Assembly (NCBI RefSeq): GCF_900103545.1
Contig: NZ_FNHH01000020.1
Span: 6,734 to 70,733, forward strand
Direction of reading: 5' to 3'
Length of the DNA stretch: 64,000 bases
Source of the DNA: Daejeonella rubra
Lineage (GTDB): Bacteria > Bacteroidota > Bacteroidia > Sphingobacteriales > Sphingobacteriaceae
The notes beneath the pieces are model-generated. The model made no database searches. It was not told the origin of the DNA and saw nothing but the letters and a program-made list of their open reading frames with translations. This document shows, in pieces, positions 45,909 through 55,166 of this stretch. A program made the translations under genes and the position numbers. Numbering within the stretch: the first letter of the stretch is position 1; every line of letters starts with the position of its first letter.

Positions 45909-46702
45909 CAGATGACGTGGAGATCATATCCCGAAACAAGCAGCAATAGAATGATGCCACCCACGATTATCCGGTACCAACCAAAAATTTTGAAGCCTTT
46001 GGTTTGAAGGAATGTTATGAAGTAGCGAATGGCAAGCATGGCTACAATAAATGCCACAACATTTCCAATGATCAGTAGGTTGACCTGATCTCCGCTTATC
46101 ACAAATCCATCCTTGTAAAAGTCGTAGAGTTTCTTCGTTGTTGCTCCAAACATCGTTGGAACAGCCAGGAAAAAGGAGAATTCAGCAGCCGCTTTTCTGG
46201 ATAAGCGCTGCGACATTCCACCAACAATTGTTGCGGCAGATCTTGAAGTTCCCGGAATCATTGAAATACACTGGAACAATCCGATCTTAAAGGCAGTGCT
46301 ATAGGAAATGTCATTATGGTTGTCGATCTCTCCATCTTTAAACCATTTATCTACAAATAGCAGGATGATACCTCCCAGCAGGAGCGCAATTGCAACTCCC
46401 AGGGGACTTTCCAAAAGCTGGTCGATCTTATCACTGAGAAGCAGGCCGAAAAACACTGCCGGAAGAAAAGCGACCAATAGTTTAAAATAGAATCCGAAAG
46501 ACTGAAAAAAGTGCTTGAAATAGAGGACAATCACTGACAATATTGCTCCCAGTTGAATGGCTACAGTGAACAACTTCACAAATTCATCTGATTGTATACC
46601 CATGAGGGACGATCCAATGATCATATGTCCGGTAGATGATACCGGTAAAAACTCAGTCAGGCCTTCAATAATGGCCAGAATGATCGCCTGAAATATAGTC
46701 AT
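45908..46702 (-). CDS. uppP: undecaprenyl-diphosphatase UppP (BacA)
   Basis: 264 residues, a polytopic membrane enzyme that recycles undecaprenyl diphosphate to the monophosphate carrier for peptidoglycan and surface polymers. The two motifs are present: EGLTEFLPVSSTGHM (about 14-28) and PGTSRSAAT (about 147-155). Overlaps by one base with the DUF3098 gene before it and with truB after it, so translation is probably coupled. Confidence 0.96.
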   Translation of the reverse strand: MTIFQAIILAIIEGLTEFLPVSSTGHMIIGSSLMGIQSDEFVKLFTVAIQLGAILSVIVLYFKHFFQSFGFYFKLLVAFLPAVFFGLLLSDKIDQLLESPLGVAIALLLGGIILLFVDKWFKDGEIDNHNDISYSTAFKIGLFQCISMIPGTSRSAATIVGGMSQRLSRKAAAEFSFFLAVPTMFGATTKKLYDFYKDGFVISGDQVNLLIIGNVVAFIVAMLAIRYFITFLQTKGFKIFGWYRIIVGGIILLLLVSGYDLHVI

Positions 46703-46938
46703 TAGTTGTTATGGGCAGGTTTTTTAAGGATTGCAACAAAACCAACAGCAAAGCCGGCTAAAACAATTATAGGGGCAAGGACGATCTTTTTGAACTCATA
46801 GATGTCAGTTTCGCCGGCCATCAGGATAAATCCCAAAACTACCAGAGCAATACTTAAAAGCAGTAGTCTGTAATTATTTTTTCCAAACACAAATGCTTCA
46901 TGCTGGGTTTCCTTTAGAGGTGTATTTTTCTGTGCCAT
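46702..46938 (-). CDS. DUF3098 small membrane protein
   Basis: 78 residues with two transmembrane helices (about 24-41 and 52-70) and a short polar N-terminus containing FVFGKNNYRLLL. This matches the DUF3098 family, which in Bacteroidota sits between ftsX and uppP. Function is unknown; the fixed context suggests a link to cell division or envelope growth. It overlaps each neighbour by one base. Confidence 0.88.
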   Translation of the reverse strand: MAQKNTPLKETQHEAFVFGKNNYRLLLLSIALVVLGFILMAGETDIYEFKKIVLAPIIVLAGFAVGFVAILKKPAHNN

Positions 46939-47816
46939 TATTTATAAAGGTCGTAAATTTTTAAACGAAGAAACTTGCTTACTGCAAAGTAGGTGCTTAA
47001 GCCCGAGATCAGGACTCCAATTCCGATAACCCCGATAAACACAAGGCTGAACTCAAACCAATCACGAAGAATGATCATTTCCGGGACCTGCTGCTGTGCA
47101 AAATATAAGGTAAGAAGTAATAAAATAACGGCAATTAAGCCTCCCAATAACCCATGAAGAACACCATAGGTTAAAAAGGGCTTGCGAATGAAATTTTTGG
47201 TCGCACCAACTAGCTGCATACTTTTTATCAGGAATCGCTGTGAATAAATAGCCAGTCGGATCGTATTATTGATCAGGGCAACTGCAATGATCAGTAATAT
47301 TGAAGCAAATGCAAGGATAACCAAACCAATGCCCTTAATGTTCTGATTGACCATGTCAATCAATGATTTTTGGTATACTACTTCTTTTACCAGTGGGTTT
47401 TTGTTGACGGTGGCTGTGAATGTTTGAATGCTGGCATTATTAGCATAATCGGCCTTTAAATAAACATCAATAGATGATAATAGAGGGTTATATCCCAGGA
47501 AATCAACAAAATCTTCTCCCAGATCTTTGGTTAGATTTCTGGCAGCCAGCTCTTTACTAACATATTGCGTTTTAAGAACATACGGATTAGCATCCAGCTG
47601 TTTTTGAAGCGCAGTGACATCTACCTCTTTTGCACCCTCATTTACAATAATGTTAAGTACAATATTCTCTTTAACATATTTTGAAAGATTTTTAGCGTGC
47701 ACCAGAATCAGTCCCAGCAGTCCCGTCATAAGTAAAACCAGAGCAATGCTGATCACCGTTGAAACGTAAATAGTTTTAGTTTTTCCTGATGAGGTACTTC
47801 TTTCAAATTCTTCCAT
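46938..47816 (-). CDS. ftsX: cell division permease FtsX
   Basis: 292 residues from the ATG at 47816. One helix near residue 25-45, a periplasmic domain, then three helices near 165-290, the FtsX layout. FtsX with the ATPase FtsE activates peptidoglycan hydrolases at the septum; FtsE is not adjacent here. The block AIYSQRFLIKSMQLVGATKNFI is typical of the cytoplasmic coupling loop. First gene of a five-gene block with single-base overlaps down to truB. Confidence 0.93.
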   Translation of the reverse strand: MEEFERSTSSGKTKTIYVSTVISIALVLLMTGLLGLILVHAKNLSKYVKENIVLNIIVNEGAKEVDVTALQKQLDANPYVLKTQYVSKELAARNLTKDLGEDFVDFLGYNPLLSSIDVYLKADYANNASIQTFTATVNKNPLVKEVVYQKSLIDMVNQNIKGIGLVILAFASILLIIAVALINNTIRLAIYSQRFLIKSMQLVGATKNFIRKPFLTYGVLHGLLGGLIAVILLLLTLYFAQQQVPEMIILRDWFEFSLVFIGVIGIGVLISGLSTYFAVSKFLRLKIYDLYK

Positions 47817-47987
47817 GAGCAAATTTTATGTTACGAAAATAAAGATTTCAGCTGTAAAGGTAAATAATATGCGTTTATCTGCCTGTATTTAGCAGTTAAA
47901 CTTTGTTAAAATTTTATTTCTGCCTTCTGAACAAGTTTATAAAGGAATTTGCTGTCTCCAGTGGTTCTAAAAAACCGCGGATTTTAG

Positions 47988-47995
47988 TATTTTCG
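47988..47995 (+). promoter_or_regulatory. -7-like box before leuS
   Basis: TATTTTCG differs from TAnnTTTG at one position and lies 20 bases before the leuS ATG. Confidence 0.3.
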
Positions 47996-48014
47996 CAACT
48001 TATTCAGTTTGAAG

Positions 48015-50807
48015 ATGGATTATCAATTCAGAGATATAGAGAAGAGGTGGCAAAAATTCTGGGCCATGAATCATACCTTTAAGGTAGATAATAATTCAGA
48101 AAAGCCAAAATACTACGTTTTGGATATGTTTCCTTATCCATCCGGTGCCGGACTTCATGTTGGTCATCCGCTGGGATATATAGCTTCTGATATTTTTTCC
48201 CGTTATAAGCGTCTGAAAGGTTTTAATGTTTTGCATCCTATGGGATACGATTCTTTTGGTTTGCCTGCAGAACAATATGCTATACAAACTGGTCAGCATC
48301 CGGCAATCACCACTGAAACAAATATAAACCGTTACCGCGAGCAGCTTGATAACCTTGGTTTTTCATACGACTGGAGCAGAGAGGTTAGAACCAGTGATCC
48401 TGGATACTACAAATGGACCCAGTGGATCTTCATGCTTTTATTCGATTCATGGTATAACCTGGAAACTAATAAAGCGGAAAGTATTGAAGAACTGATCAGA
48501 AAATTTGAAAATTCAGGTTCTTTTGGTATTAAGGCTGTTTCTGATGATGATGCCGAAATTTTTACTGCGGAACAATGGAAGCTGAAGTCGGATACAGATA
48601 AGCAAACAGAACTTCTTAAATACCGGCTTACTTATCTGCGTGAAAGTACAGTGAACTGGTGCCCTGCTTTGGGTACTGTTCTTGCAAACGACGAGGTTAA
48701 GGATGGTTATTCAGAACGTGGCGGACACCCTGTTGAGCAAAAGAAAATGATGCAGTGGAGTATGCGCATCACGGCTTATGCTGATCGTTTACTTCAGGGA
48801 TTGGATAACATCGACTGGCCTGATCCATTAAAAGAGATGCAGCGTAACTGGATCGGGAAGAGTGTTGGTGCGTTGGTGAGATTTAGTTTAAATTCAGGAG
48901 CCTTTATTGAAGTGTTCACTACCCGTGTGGATACACTTTATGGAACTACCTTTCTTGTACTGGCACCAGAGCATGAACTTGTTGAAGGTTTAACTACTCC
49001 TGACCATATTGAGGAAATTCAGAACTATATAGATCAGACAAAAAAGAAAACCGAGCTTGACCGTATGGCCGATACAAAGACTGTATCAGGTGCATTTACG
49101 GGAAGTTATGCTAAACATCCGATCAGTGGAGCTCCGGTTCCAATCTGGATTGCAGATTATGTTCTTGCAGGTTATGGAACAGGTGCCGTTATGGCTGTTC
49201 CTTCCGGTGATCAGCGCGACTGGCTGTTTGCTACAAAATTCGGATTGCCAATTGTGGCGATCTCGGATGCGCAGCTTGATCTGGATATTCAGGCCGATCC
49301 CACAAAAGATGGCTTATATATCAATTCAGGAATTATCAATGGCTTGAAATATAAGGAAGCAACATCGGTTATGATTGCTAAACTTGAAGAGCTTGGCGCT
49401 GGTAAAGCGAAGGTGAATTACCGTTTGCGTGATGCTATTTTTGGCCGTCAGCGTTACTGGGGTGAGCCGGTTCCAGTTTATTTTAAAGAGGGACTTCCAC
49501 ACCTTATCGCGATGGAAGACCTGCCGCTTGTTTTACCCGAAGTTGATAAATATCTACCTACAGAGAGCGGAGAGCCCCCATTGGGCAGAGCTGAAAACTG
49601 GAAATATAAAGGAGAGCTTGACTATGAGCTGAGCACCATGCCGGGATGGGCGGGTTCAAGCTGGTACTGGTATCGTTACATGGCTTCACAGGAAGACAGA
49701 AAGCAGGACGTTTTCGCTCCTGCTGATGCAATTTCGTACTGGAAAGACGTCGATCTTTATATTGGCGGATCAGAACATGCAACCGGTCACCTGCTATACA
49801 GCCGTTTCTGGAATAAATTTTTAAAGGATCTGGGCTATGTAGTGGAAGAAGAGCCTTTCAAAAAATTGATCAACCAGGGCATGATCCAGGGAAGGTCTAA
49901 CTTTGTCTACAGAATCATTGATGAAGATGGGCGCGGAACAAATACCTTCGTTTCTCATGGCTTGAAATCTCAATATACTACTTCAGCACTCCATGTTGAT
50001 GTCAATATCGTGTTTAACGAAATACTTGACCTCGAAAAGTTTAAGGCTTTCAGATCTGAATTTGCTGATGCGGAATTCATTCTCGAAAATGGCAAATACA
50101 TCTGCGGGGTAGAAGTTGAAAAGATGTCGAAATCTAAATTCAATGTCGTAAGTCCCGATGATATTATAGAACGTTATGGCGCCGATACCCTAAGGATGTA
50201 CGAAATGTTCCTCGGTCCGCTGGAACAAAGTAAACCATGGAATACAAATGGAATTGAAGGAGTCTTTAAGTTCCTCCGCAAATTCTGGAAGCTATCCCAC
50301 GACGATGAATTTAATTTTAATGTCTCTGATGATGAACCTTCAAAGGCAGAATATAAAGCATTGCATAAGATCATCCGGAAAGTAGAAGAAGATATTGAAC
50401 GCTTTTCTTTCAATACTTCAGTTTCAAGTTTTATGATCTGCGTGAATGAATTAACTGATCTTAAATGTAATAAGAGAAAGATCATTCAGGATTTGGTCAT
50501 TGTTCTTGCTTCCTATGCTCCTCATATTACCGAAGAGCTATGGACCCTGCTTGGAAACGCTCCGGGAACACTTTCTGTAACTCCTTACCCTGTGTTTAAT
50601 CCTGAATACCTGGTGGAAAATGAATTCTCTTATCCGGTTTCTGTGAATGGAAAAACCAGAATGAACCTGAATATTTCTCTGAGTTTAAGTCAGGCAGAAG
50701 TCGAAGAGATCGTACTGGCAAACACTGATCTGAAGAAATATTTAGACGATAAAACTCCAAAGAAAATTATTTTCGTAAAGGGTAAAATAATTAATATCGT
50801 GGTTTAA
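48015..50807 (+). CDS. leuS: leucyl-tRNA synthetase
   Basis: 930 residues from the ATG at 48015 (a TTG two codons earlier is less likely). Class I synthetase: the HIGH-type motif PYPSGAGLHVGHPLGY near 39-54, the KMSKS-type motif VEKMSKSKFNVV near 700, and the editing domain inserted between them with the TTRVDTLYGTTF block (about 299-310). Length is normal for bacterial LeuS with the leucine-specific insertions. The gene stands alone and is followed by a hairpin and the left copy of a 136-bp repeat. Confidence 0.97.
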   Translation: MDYQFRDIEKRWQKFWAMNHTFKVDNNSEKPKYYVLDMFPYPSGAGLHVGHPLGYIASDIFSRYKRLKGFNVLHPMGYDSFGLPAEQYAIQTGQHPAITTETNINRYREQLDNLGFSYDWSREVRTSDPGYYKWTQWIFMLLFDSWYNLETNKAESIEELIRKFENSGSFGIKAVSDDDAEIFTAEQWKLKSDTDKQTELLKYRLTYLRESTVNWCPALGTVLANDEVKDGYSERGGHPVEQKKMMQWSMRITAYADRLLQGLDNIDWPDPLKEMQRNWIGKSVGALVRFSLNSGAFIEVFTTRVDTLYGTTFLVLAPEHELVEGLTTPDHIEEIQNYIDQTKKKTELDRMADTKTVSGAFTGSYAKHPISGAPVPIWIADYVLAGYGTGAVMAVPSGDQRDWLFATKFGLPIVAISDAQLDLDIQADPTKDGLYINSGIINGLKYKEATSVMIAKLEELGAGKAKVNYRLRDAIFGRQRYWGEPVPVYFKEGLPHLIAMEDLPLVLPEVDKYLPTESGEPPLGRAENWKYKGELDYELSTMPGWAGSSWYWYRYMASQEDRKQDVFAPADAISYWKDVDLYIGGSEHATGHLLYSRFWNKFLKDLGYVVEEEPFKKLINQGMIQGRSNFVYRIIDEDGRGTNTFVSHGLKSQYTTSALHVDVNIVFNEILDLEKFKAFRSEFADAEFILENGKYICGVEVEKMSKSKFNVVSPDDIIERYGADTLRMYEMFLGPLEQSKPWNTNGIEGVFKFLRKFWKLSHDDEFNFNVSDDEPSKAEYKALHKIIRKVEEDIERFSFNTSVSSFMICVNELTDLKCNKRKIIQDLVIVLASYAPHITEELWTLLGNAPGTLSVTPYPVFNPEYLVENEFSYPVSVNGKTRMNLNISLSLSQAEVEEIVLANTDLKKYLDDKTPKKIIFVKGKIINIVV

Positions 50808-50840
50808 TATTCTTTACTTTTATAGGATCATTCCCTACTG

Positions 50841-50976
50841 GTAGAGTTACCACCGATTACCAAAATTGATGGGTAAGTACAACCGTAATTAGCTGTACAG
50901 TTTAAACGCAGCCTTTCGGATTTTCCAATAATGAGGAGCCTCCAGACTCCTCAATTATAAATAAACGATATCAGAC
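50841..50976. repeat. 136-bp direct repeat, left copy
   Basis: Identical to 54830-54965 except for one base in 136. Contains an imperfect stem GAGGAGCCT/AGACTCCTC near its end (the right copy has a perfect one). A short TAAGACC/GGTCTTA hairpin follows at 50977-50997. The two copies bound a 3.85-kb segment. Confidence 0.9.
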
Positions 50977-51008
50977 TAAGACCTTTTTATGGTCTTAAAT
51001 GGTTAATA

Positions 51009-51536
51009 TTATTTTTTAAACTTAAGTCCTTTCAAAAAATCATCAACAATTTTACCCACTTTATCTTTGTCAGTCTTATCGTATTCAAAGACCCCCCCTA
51101 AAGCACTGTCGCGGTTATTATTAACAGCAGTAAATCTCACATAACTGAAATCCGCTCCGTCATAAGTCATGATAAATACCTGGTAGTTATTAAATTTCTT
51201 AATCACTGAATTATAATTAGGTCTTTTCTTCAAGAGGTCATCAAAGCCTCTCTTGTGCTCCTCCAAAAAATTAGCAGACATATTTCCAACGCCGCCTGTG
51301 AGGATAAAAAAAGACTCATTTACCTTGAAAAGCGAACCCTTAGTTTTATCAATATTAATTTCGGATTTCTTTCCCGGCTTTTTGGCACTCTCACGTTTTT
51401 CCAAAGTTAATTCTACACTACCTGAGGGAAGAGAAAAACTCACGATTTCATTAATCGGAACTACTTGACCTTGGTTTTGACCTAAGGCACTAAAACTAAA
51501 TAAAAGGCTTGCGATTATTACTTTAATTCTTTTCAT
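51009..51536 (-). CDS. small secreted protein of unknown function
   Basis: 175 residues with a signal peptide (IIASLLFSFSALGQ). The mature part is basic and beta-rich, with no cysteine and no recognised domain. It starts 25 bases after the lipoprotein gene on the same strand, so it is the third gene of a probable operon inside the repeat-bounded segment. Because it follows a lipoprotein with a shared secretion fate, an accessory or immunity-like role is possible but unsupported. Confidence 0.55.
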   Translation of the reverse strand: MKRIKVIIASLLFSFSALGQNQGQVVPINEIVSFSLPSGSVELTLEKRESAKKPGKKSEINIDKTKGSLFKVNESFFILTGGVGNMSANFLEEHKRGFDDLLKKRPNYNSVIKKFNNYQVFIMTYDGADFSYVRFTAVNNNRDSALGGVFEYDKTDKDKVGKIVDDFLKGLKFKK

Positions 51537-51561
51537 ACTGATTTTTTGATCTAAATTTCAC

Positions 51562-53076
51562 TTATGGACATGGCGTGTTACTTACTGTACTATTATAAAC
51601 GTTAATTGGCATAAAATAGGTTGAGCCAGCACCCGCATGATAAAGGTTGATAGAACTCCCAAACAAAGTTAGCAAAGCGTAGGCAGTAACATTAGCATAG
51701 CTATCAAACGGATTATTAGAATAATATTCGAGTGCTGCAAGTTCATAATTTTCATTTGTTGCCGTATTATCATGATAAAGCTGTTCCAATGCGACCCAAT
51801 CCCTGACCGTAACCACATAACTTACATTCTCTGTCACCACAGTAATCGAAGCATTGTCCTTAAAAAACTTCTTATCAGCGGCTGAGGCGTTAAACAAGGG
51901 ACCGTAATAGCCTGCGACTTGTTCCAGCATCCAAAACACATCTTTCGGAGATGGCGCACCGCCACCTGGATGTGCATGAGTGACACCAATTGTGTATCCG
52001 TCCGTACTGTCCCATTTAAAGGCTGGTGCAAATGAATTTGAATTATTATCTGTCCTTACCGTAGTATTCTTAAAATCAGGACTTGTTAGGCTTATCAGGT
52101 TTTGTTCTGCCCCATATTCCTTGGGTGTCCCTGCATTTACAGACGCTACAGCCAAGTCTCTACTCTCAATGTTGTTAGCCTGTATTTCCGTGTTAGCCGC
52201 GCGGGATTGTATTACGTTCTTTTCGTTACATGGAGCGTCTGGACCGTAGGTTGGATTAGTAGGACTTGGACTTCCTCCTCCTGGTTCGGGGGTCGTATTT
52301 CCAACTCCATTTTCATAGCAATAGGTGCCTGCACACTCGTCTCCCAGATAGGTCTCGGTACATATACTTGCATATGGATTATCAGGATATGCAGGATCAT
52401 GTACACATTCCAATTCATAACTAGGTGCGCAGTTCGTTTGGTAACATACCCATGCACTAGTCGAAATTCCCTTTTTACTGTCATTCGAAATTCCCTTTGG
52501 GCTTAAAGTATATCTTCCTTTTACTTTACCATTCATGACACGAAGGACCTTTATAAAGTTTCCATTGAGACCCGTATATTCCAAGTAGCCGCTGAAATCG
52601 TTATCCATTTTGTTAAGCTGATTATGGCTAGCATCAAATTTATGCTTCTGAAGATACCCTTTATCCGGTAGATAGGTGACAATATGCTGTTGTATTTGTT
52701 TGTTGTCCTTATCCAGAAAAAATATCATCCTCTGAAATGACGCATTTCGAACACTTTTATCGGGTTTTAATTCAACGCTATCTTGGGTGAAGTCATACAT
52801 GGCAATTTTCTTTTTGTATGAAATGAGTGGAACTTCCACAAATTCCGAATTGCCATATTTGGCTTTGTAGGCCTTCGGCCAATAAGGCACATAGTGGCTC
52901 TTGGAATTTTTTATAGTGTTCCCAATTGATTTGCCAACTTGCAGGCTCTCATAATGTGCTTTGACGTTCATAATCGAAAACTCATCGCTATCACTCCCTT
53001 CGTAATCTAAAAAGCTTTTCCGGCAAGAATACAACAGTATTAAAGCCGCACCAATTAAAATAAAGATTCGCTTCAT
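51562..53076 (-). CDS. cysteine-rich lipoprotein with Pro/Gly/Ser linker and JAMM-like motif
   Basis: 504 residues. A lipobox (ILLYSC) places lipidated C18. Region 20-205 is a mixed beta domain; 206-283 is cysteine-rich (C211, C216, C224, C239, C248, C253, C283); 260-280 is a Pro/Gly/Ser/Thr linker (TTPEPGGGSPSP). The C-terminal domain contains E324 and THAHPGGGAPSPKD, i.e. H367-x-H369-x6-S376-x2-D379, close to the JAMM metalloprotease pattern (which usually has x7). This suggests a metal-dependent peptidase or isopeptidase-like enzyme anchored in a membrane. Middle gene of a three-gene unit with the ligase-like and the secreted protein. No known family recognised. Confidence 0.6.
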   Translation of the reverse strand: MKRIFILIGAALILLYSCRKSFLDYEGSDSDEFSIMNVKAHYESLQVGKSIGNTIKNSKSHYVPYWPKAYKAKYGNSEFVEVPLISYKKKIAMYDFTQDSVELKPDKSVRNASFQRMIFFLDKDNKQIQQHIVTYLPDKGYLQKHKFDASHNQLNKMDNDFSGYLEYTGLNGNFIKVLRVMNGKVKGRYTLSPKGISNDSKKGISTSAWVCYQTNCAPSYELECVHDPAYPDNPYASICTETYLGDECAGTYCYENGVGNTTPEPGGGSPSPTNPTYGPDAPCNEKNVIQSRAANTEIQANNIESRDLAVASVNAGTPKEYGAEQNLISLTSPDFKNTTVRTDNNSNSFAPAFKWDSTDGYTIGVTHAHPGGGAPSPKDVFWMLEQVAGYYGPLFNASAADKKFFKDNASITVVTENVSYVVTVRDWVALEQLYHDNTATNENYELAALEYYSNNPFDSYANVTAYALLTLFGSSINLYHAGAGSTYFMPINVYNSTVSNTPCP

Positions 53077-53135
53077 GTTAAATTATTTAAGTTTAGTTAC
53101 CTTAAGATATCTAATTTCTTAAACAAACGAAATAT

Positions 53136-54416
53136 TTAATTATTTTTTATCGCAAAAAATAATTTTTTTAACTCTGTTTTTATCTCACTCTTTATGAGCT
53201 TTGCATAATTGGAATGAATTTTCACCGGAATTGAAAGAATGTCATTACCTACTTTGATTGCTTCGGTAATTCTGTTACATGAAATATAAAATTTGAACAA
53301 TGCATATCGCGAAGAAAGGCGGTTTGGAACCATATTTACCGCCAGCCTGTAGGCTCTCTCTGCCTCAACCATTTTCTTTTGACGTTGAAAGCAATCTCCA
53401 AGCTGCACATAAAGCGAATTTGCGGGAACTGCGGCTACAGCCATTCGAATGATCTTTTCAGCTTCAGGCAGCTCCTCATTCTTTAGCAACATCTCACCAT
53501 AGAACATTTGATACTGGTGAGAAGATTTCATGGACGGATAGATGTCCGTTAATATTTCTAATGATTCATGGGAATACCCTGCGAAAGCCAACTGTTTAGC
53601 TTCTTCAAACCTCTTATAAGCCATGTATGAATGAAGCGGAAGTTTAAAATGAAGATATAGTAAACAGGCCATTATGATACCTGCTGTTAGCAGAGACCAT
53701 CTTTTGAAAGACGCGGAAACATAGTAACAAACAACTATGACACAAATAAAGTATAGGGACTGAAAATGCAGCTTTTCAAATACGTGTGTAAAAAATGCAG
53801 CTACGTTTATTGCAAGCAGTTGAGCAACCGCCAGAAGGAGGACAACCGGTCTGTCAGCGCGGTTTTTCAAGAGCGCTTTGCGAATCAGAAATATTAATAG
53901 GCTCAGTATGAGTGCCAGCGCAATTAGCCCTAAAATTCCGGCTTCTATCGTAAATTGCCAGTAATCATTGAAGGCAAAGTATGTATTGTCGGCTAAAAGG
54001 AGCTCTTTTGATGTAAAAGAATCATTGCTGAAATATAGTGCTTGATATAGTAAATACTGCTGTTTAAACTCCCCTAATCCGATTCCTACCAGATAGGATT
54101 CTTTGAAGATGTCAAAAGAGATTTTATAGATCAGGATGCGGCCCTGAGTGGAGTCGCTCTTAAACATGAAGGCGAGTATAAAAACTAAAGTGAATATGAA
54201 AGTAAGGCTCAAAGCCATTAAATATTTCGAGGGGCGAAAGGATTTAGACAAATGACCAATGAAAACTATGCTAACCGTATAACCGATAACAAATGCCCTA
54301 CTTTCCTTCCCAAACGCATAAATTAGGCAACTGAAGAGCAACGCCAGCAGTACTTGGAAACTATATTTCTTAAAAAAGCTTGCAAAGAATGAACAATACT
54401 CCAAAATTTTTATCAT
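53136..54416 (-). CDS. O-antigen ligase/PglL-type membrane protein with TPR domain, N-terminally short
   Basis: 426 residues. About seven membrane helices (up to about 255) are followed by tetratricopeptide-like helices (about 265-410: AKQLAFAGYSHESLEIL, YGEMLLKNEELPEAEKII, YVQLGDCFQRQKK). The block GIGLGEFKQQYLLYQ and the later WQFTIEAGILGL match the periplasmic loop region of the O-antigen ligase / O-oligosaccharyltransferase family. Typical members have ten to twelve helices; the SRAF-type block normally found in the middle is here near residue 39, so several N-terminal helices appear to be missing. It is first in a three-gene unit. Substrate could be a lipoprotein or lipid-linked glycan. 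Confidence 0.65.
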   Translation of the reverse strand: MIKILEYCSFFASFFKKYSFQVLLALLFSCLIYAFGKESRAFVIGYTVSIVFIGHLSKSFRPSKYLMALSLTFIFTLVFILAFMFKSDSTQGRILIYKISFDIFKESYLVGIGLGEFKQQYLLYQALYFSNDSFTSKELLLADNTYFAFNDYWQFTIEAGILGLIALALILSLLIFLIRKALLKNRADRPVVLLLAVAQLLAINVAAFFTHVFEKLHFQSLYFICVIVVCYYVSASFKRWSLLTAGIIMACLLYLHFKLPLHSYMAYKRFEEAKQLAFAGYSHESLEILTDIYPSMKSSHQYQMFYGEMLLKNEELPEAEKIIRMAVAAVPANSLYVQLGDCFQRQKKMVEAERAYRLAVNMVPNRLSSRYALFKFYISCNRITEAIKVGNDILSIPVKIHSNYAKLIKSEIKTELKKLFFAIKNN

Positions 54417-54829
54417 CGGATAAATTTATCACTTTCAATTTTTTTTCTTGCTAAAATGCTTTTATTCCTTTAACCGCTTAGTCAGTTTATCGGTGAATGT
54501 TCGGGATGATAGTCAAGTTTGCTCATATTTATTATTCATACGATTTGCAGAATATTAGCTCTTAGTACTTCATGGCAAAACTTTCGACAACAAACGAAAC
54601 TTTGGTAGAAGTTAAACATTATCTTCATAACATTAAATTCATACCTTATAAATAGCTTTATTGTCAGCAATATATTCTAACCCAACTGAAAACATTGAAC
54701 TAAGCTCTTTAACCATGTTAACTTTCATTAAAGCGACCGTCTGCGACTGAGCGAAGGTCACTGGATTAAAGCCTGGTAAGGCGATCTAGTGATATGTTTT
54801 CCATTCAGACAACACGAGACCCACTGCCC
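54417..54829. other. interval between the ligase gene and the right repeat
   Basis: About 410 bases without a coding frame. It could have held the missing N-terminal part of the ligase, but no such frame is readable. No RNA or terminator was recognised. Confidence 0.35.
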
Positions 54830-54965
54830 GTAGAGTTACCACCGATTACCAAAATTGATGGGTAAGTACAACCGTAATTAGCTGTACAGTTTAAACGCAG
54901 CCTTTCGGATTTTCCAATAATGAGGAGTCTCCAGACTCCTCAATTATAAATAAACGATATCAGAC
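54830..54965. repeat. 136-bp direct repeat, right copy
   Basis: Same sequence as 50841-50976 with one base different. The difference makes the GAGGAGTCT-CC-AGACTCCTC stem perfect in this copy. It lies about 200 bases before the TonB-dependent receptor gene. Confidence 0.9.
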
Positions 54966-55133
54966 AAGCTCTTCCGTTTTTTTATCAACTCAATGTTTGA
55001 TTGCAACATTAAACCCGGAAGGAACTTGGGTAGCATTCCATGGTTCTTTATCAATTCTGCATTCCCGGCCTTTGTAACTCCGATATTACCATATTCCCGG
55101 TAATAATACCCTCTGATGTTGTAACATTCATTG

Positions 55134-55141
55134 TATTTTCG
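55134..55141 (+). promoter_or_regulatory. -7-like box before the TonB receptor gene
   Basis: TATTTTCG, one base off TAnnTTTG, 26 bases before the ATG; the same variant occurs before leuS. Confidence 0.3.
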
Positions 55142-55166
55142 CGACTAATTCCAAAAAACCAATTAC

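Noticed and set aside
52102..52506. 134-codon plus-strand frame opposite the lipoprotein gene
   Set aside because: Cys/Trp/Ile-rich shadow; the minus-strand gene has a lipobox and a domain structure.
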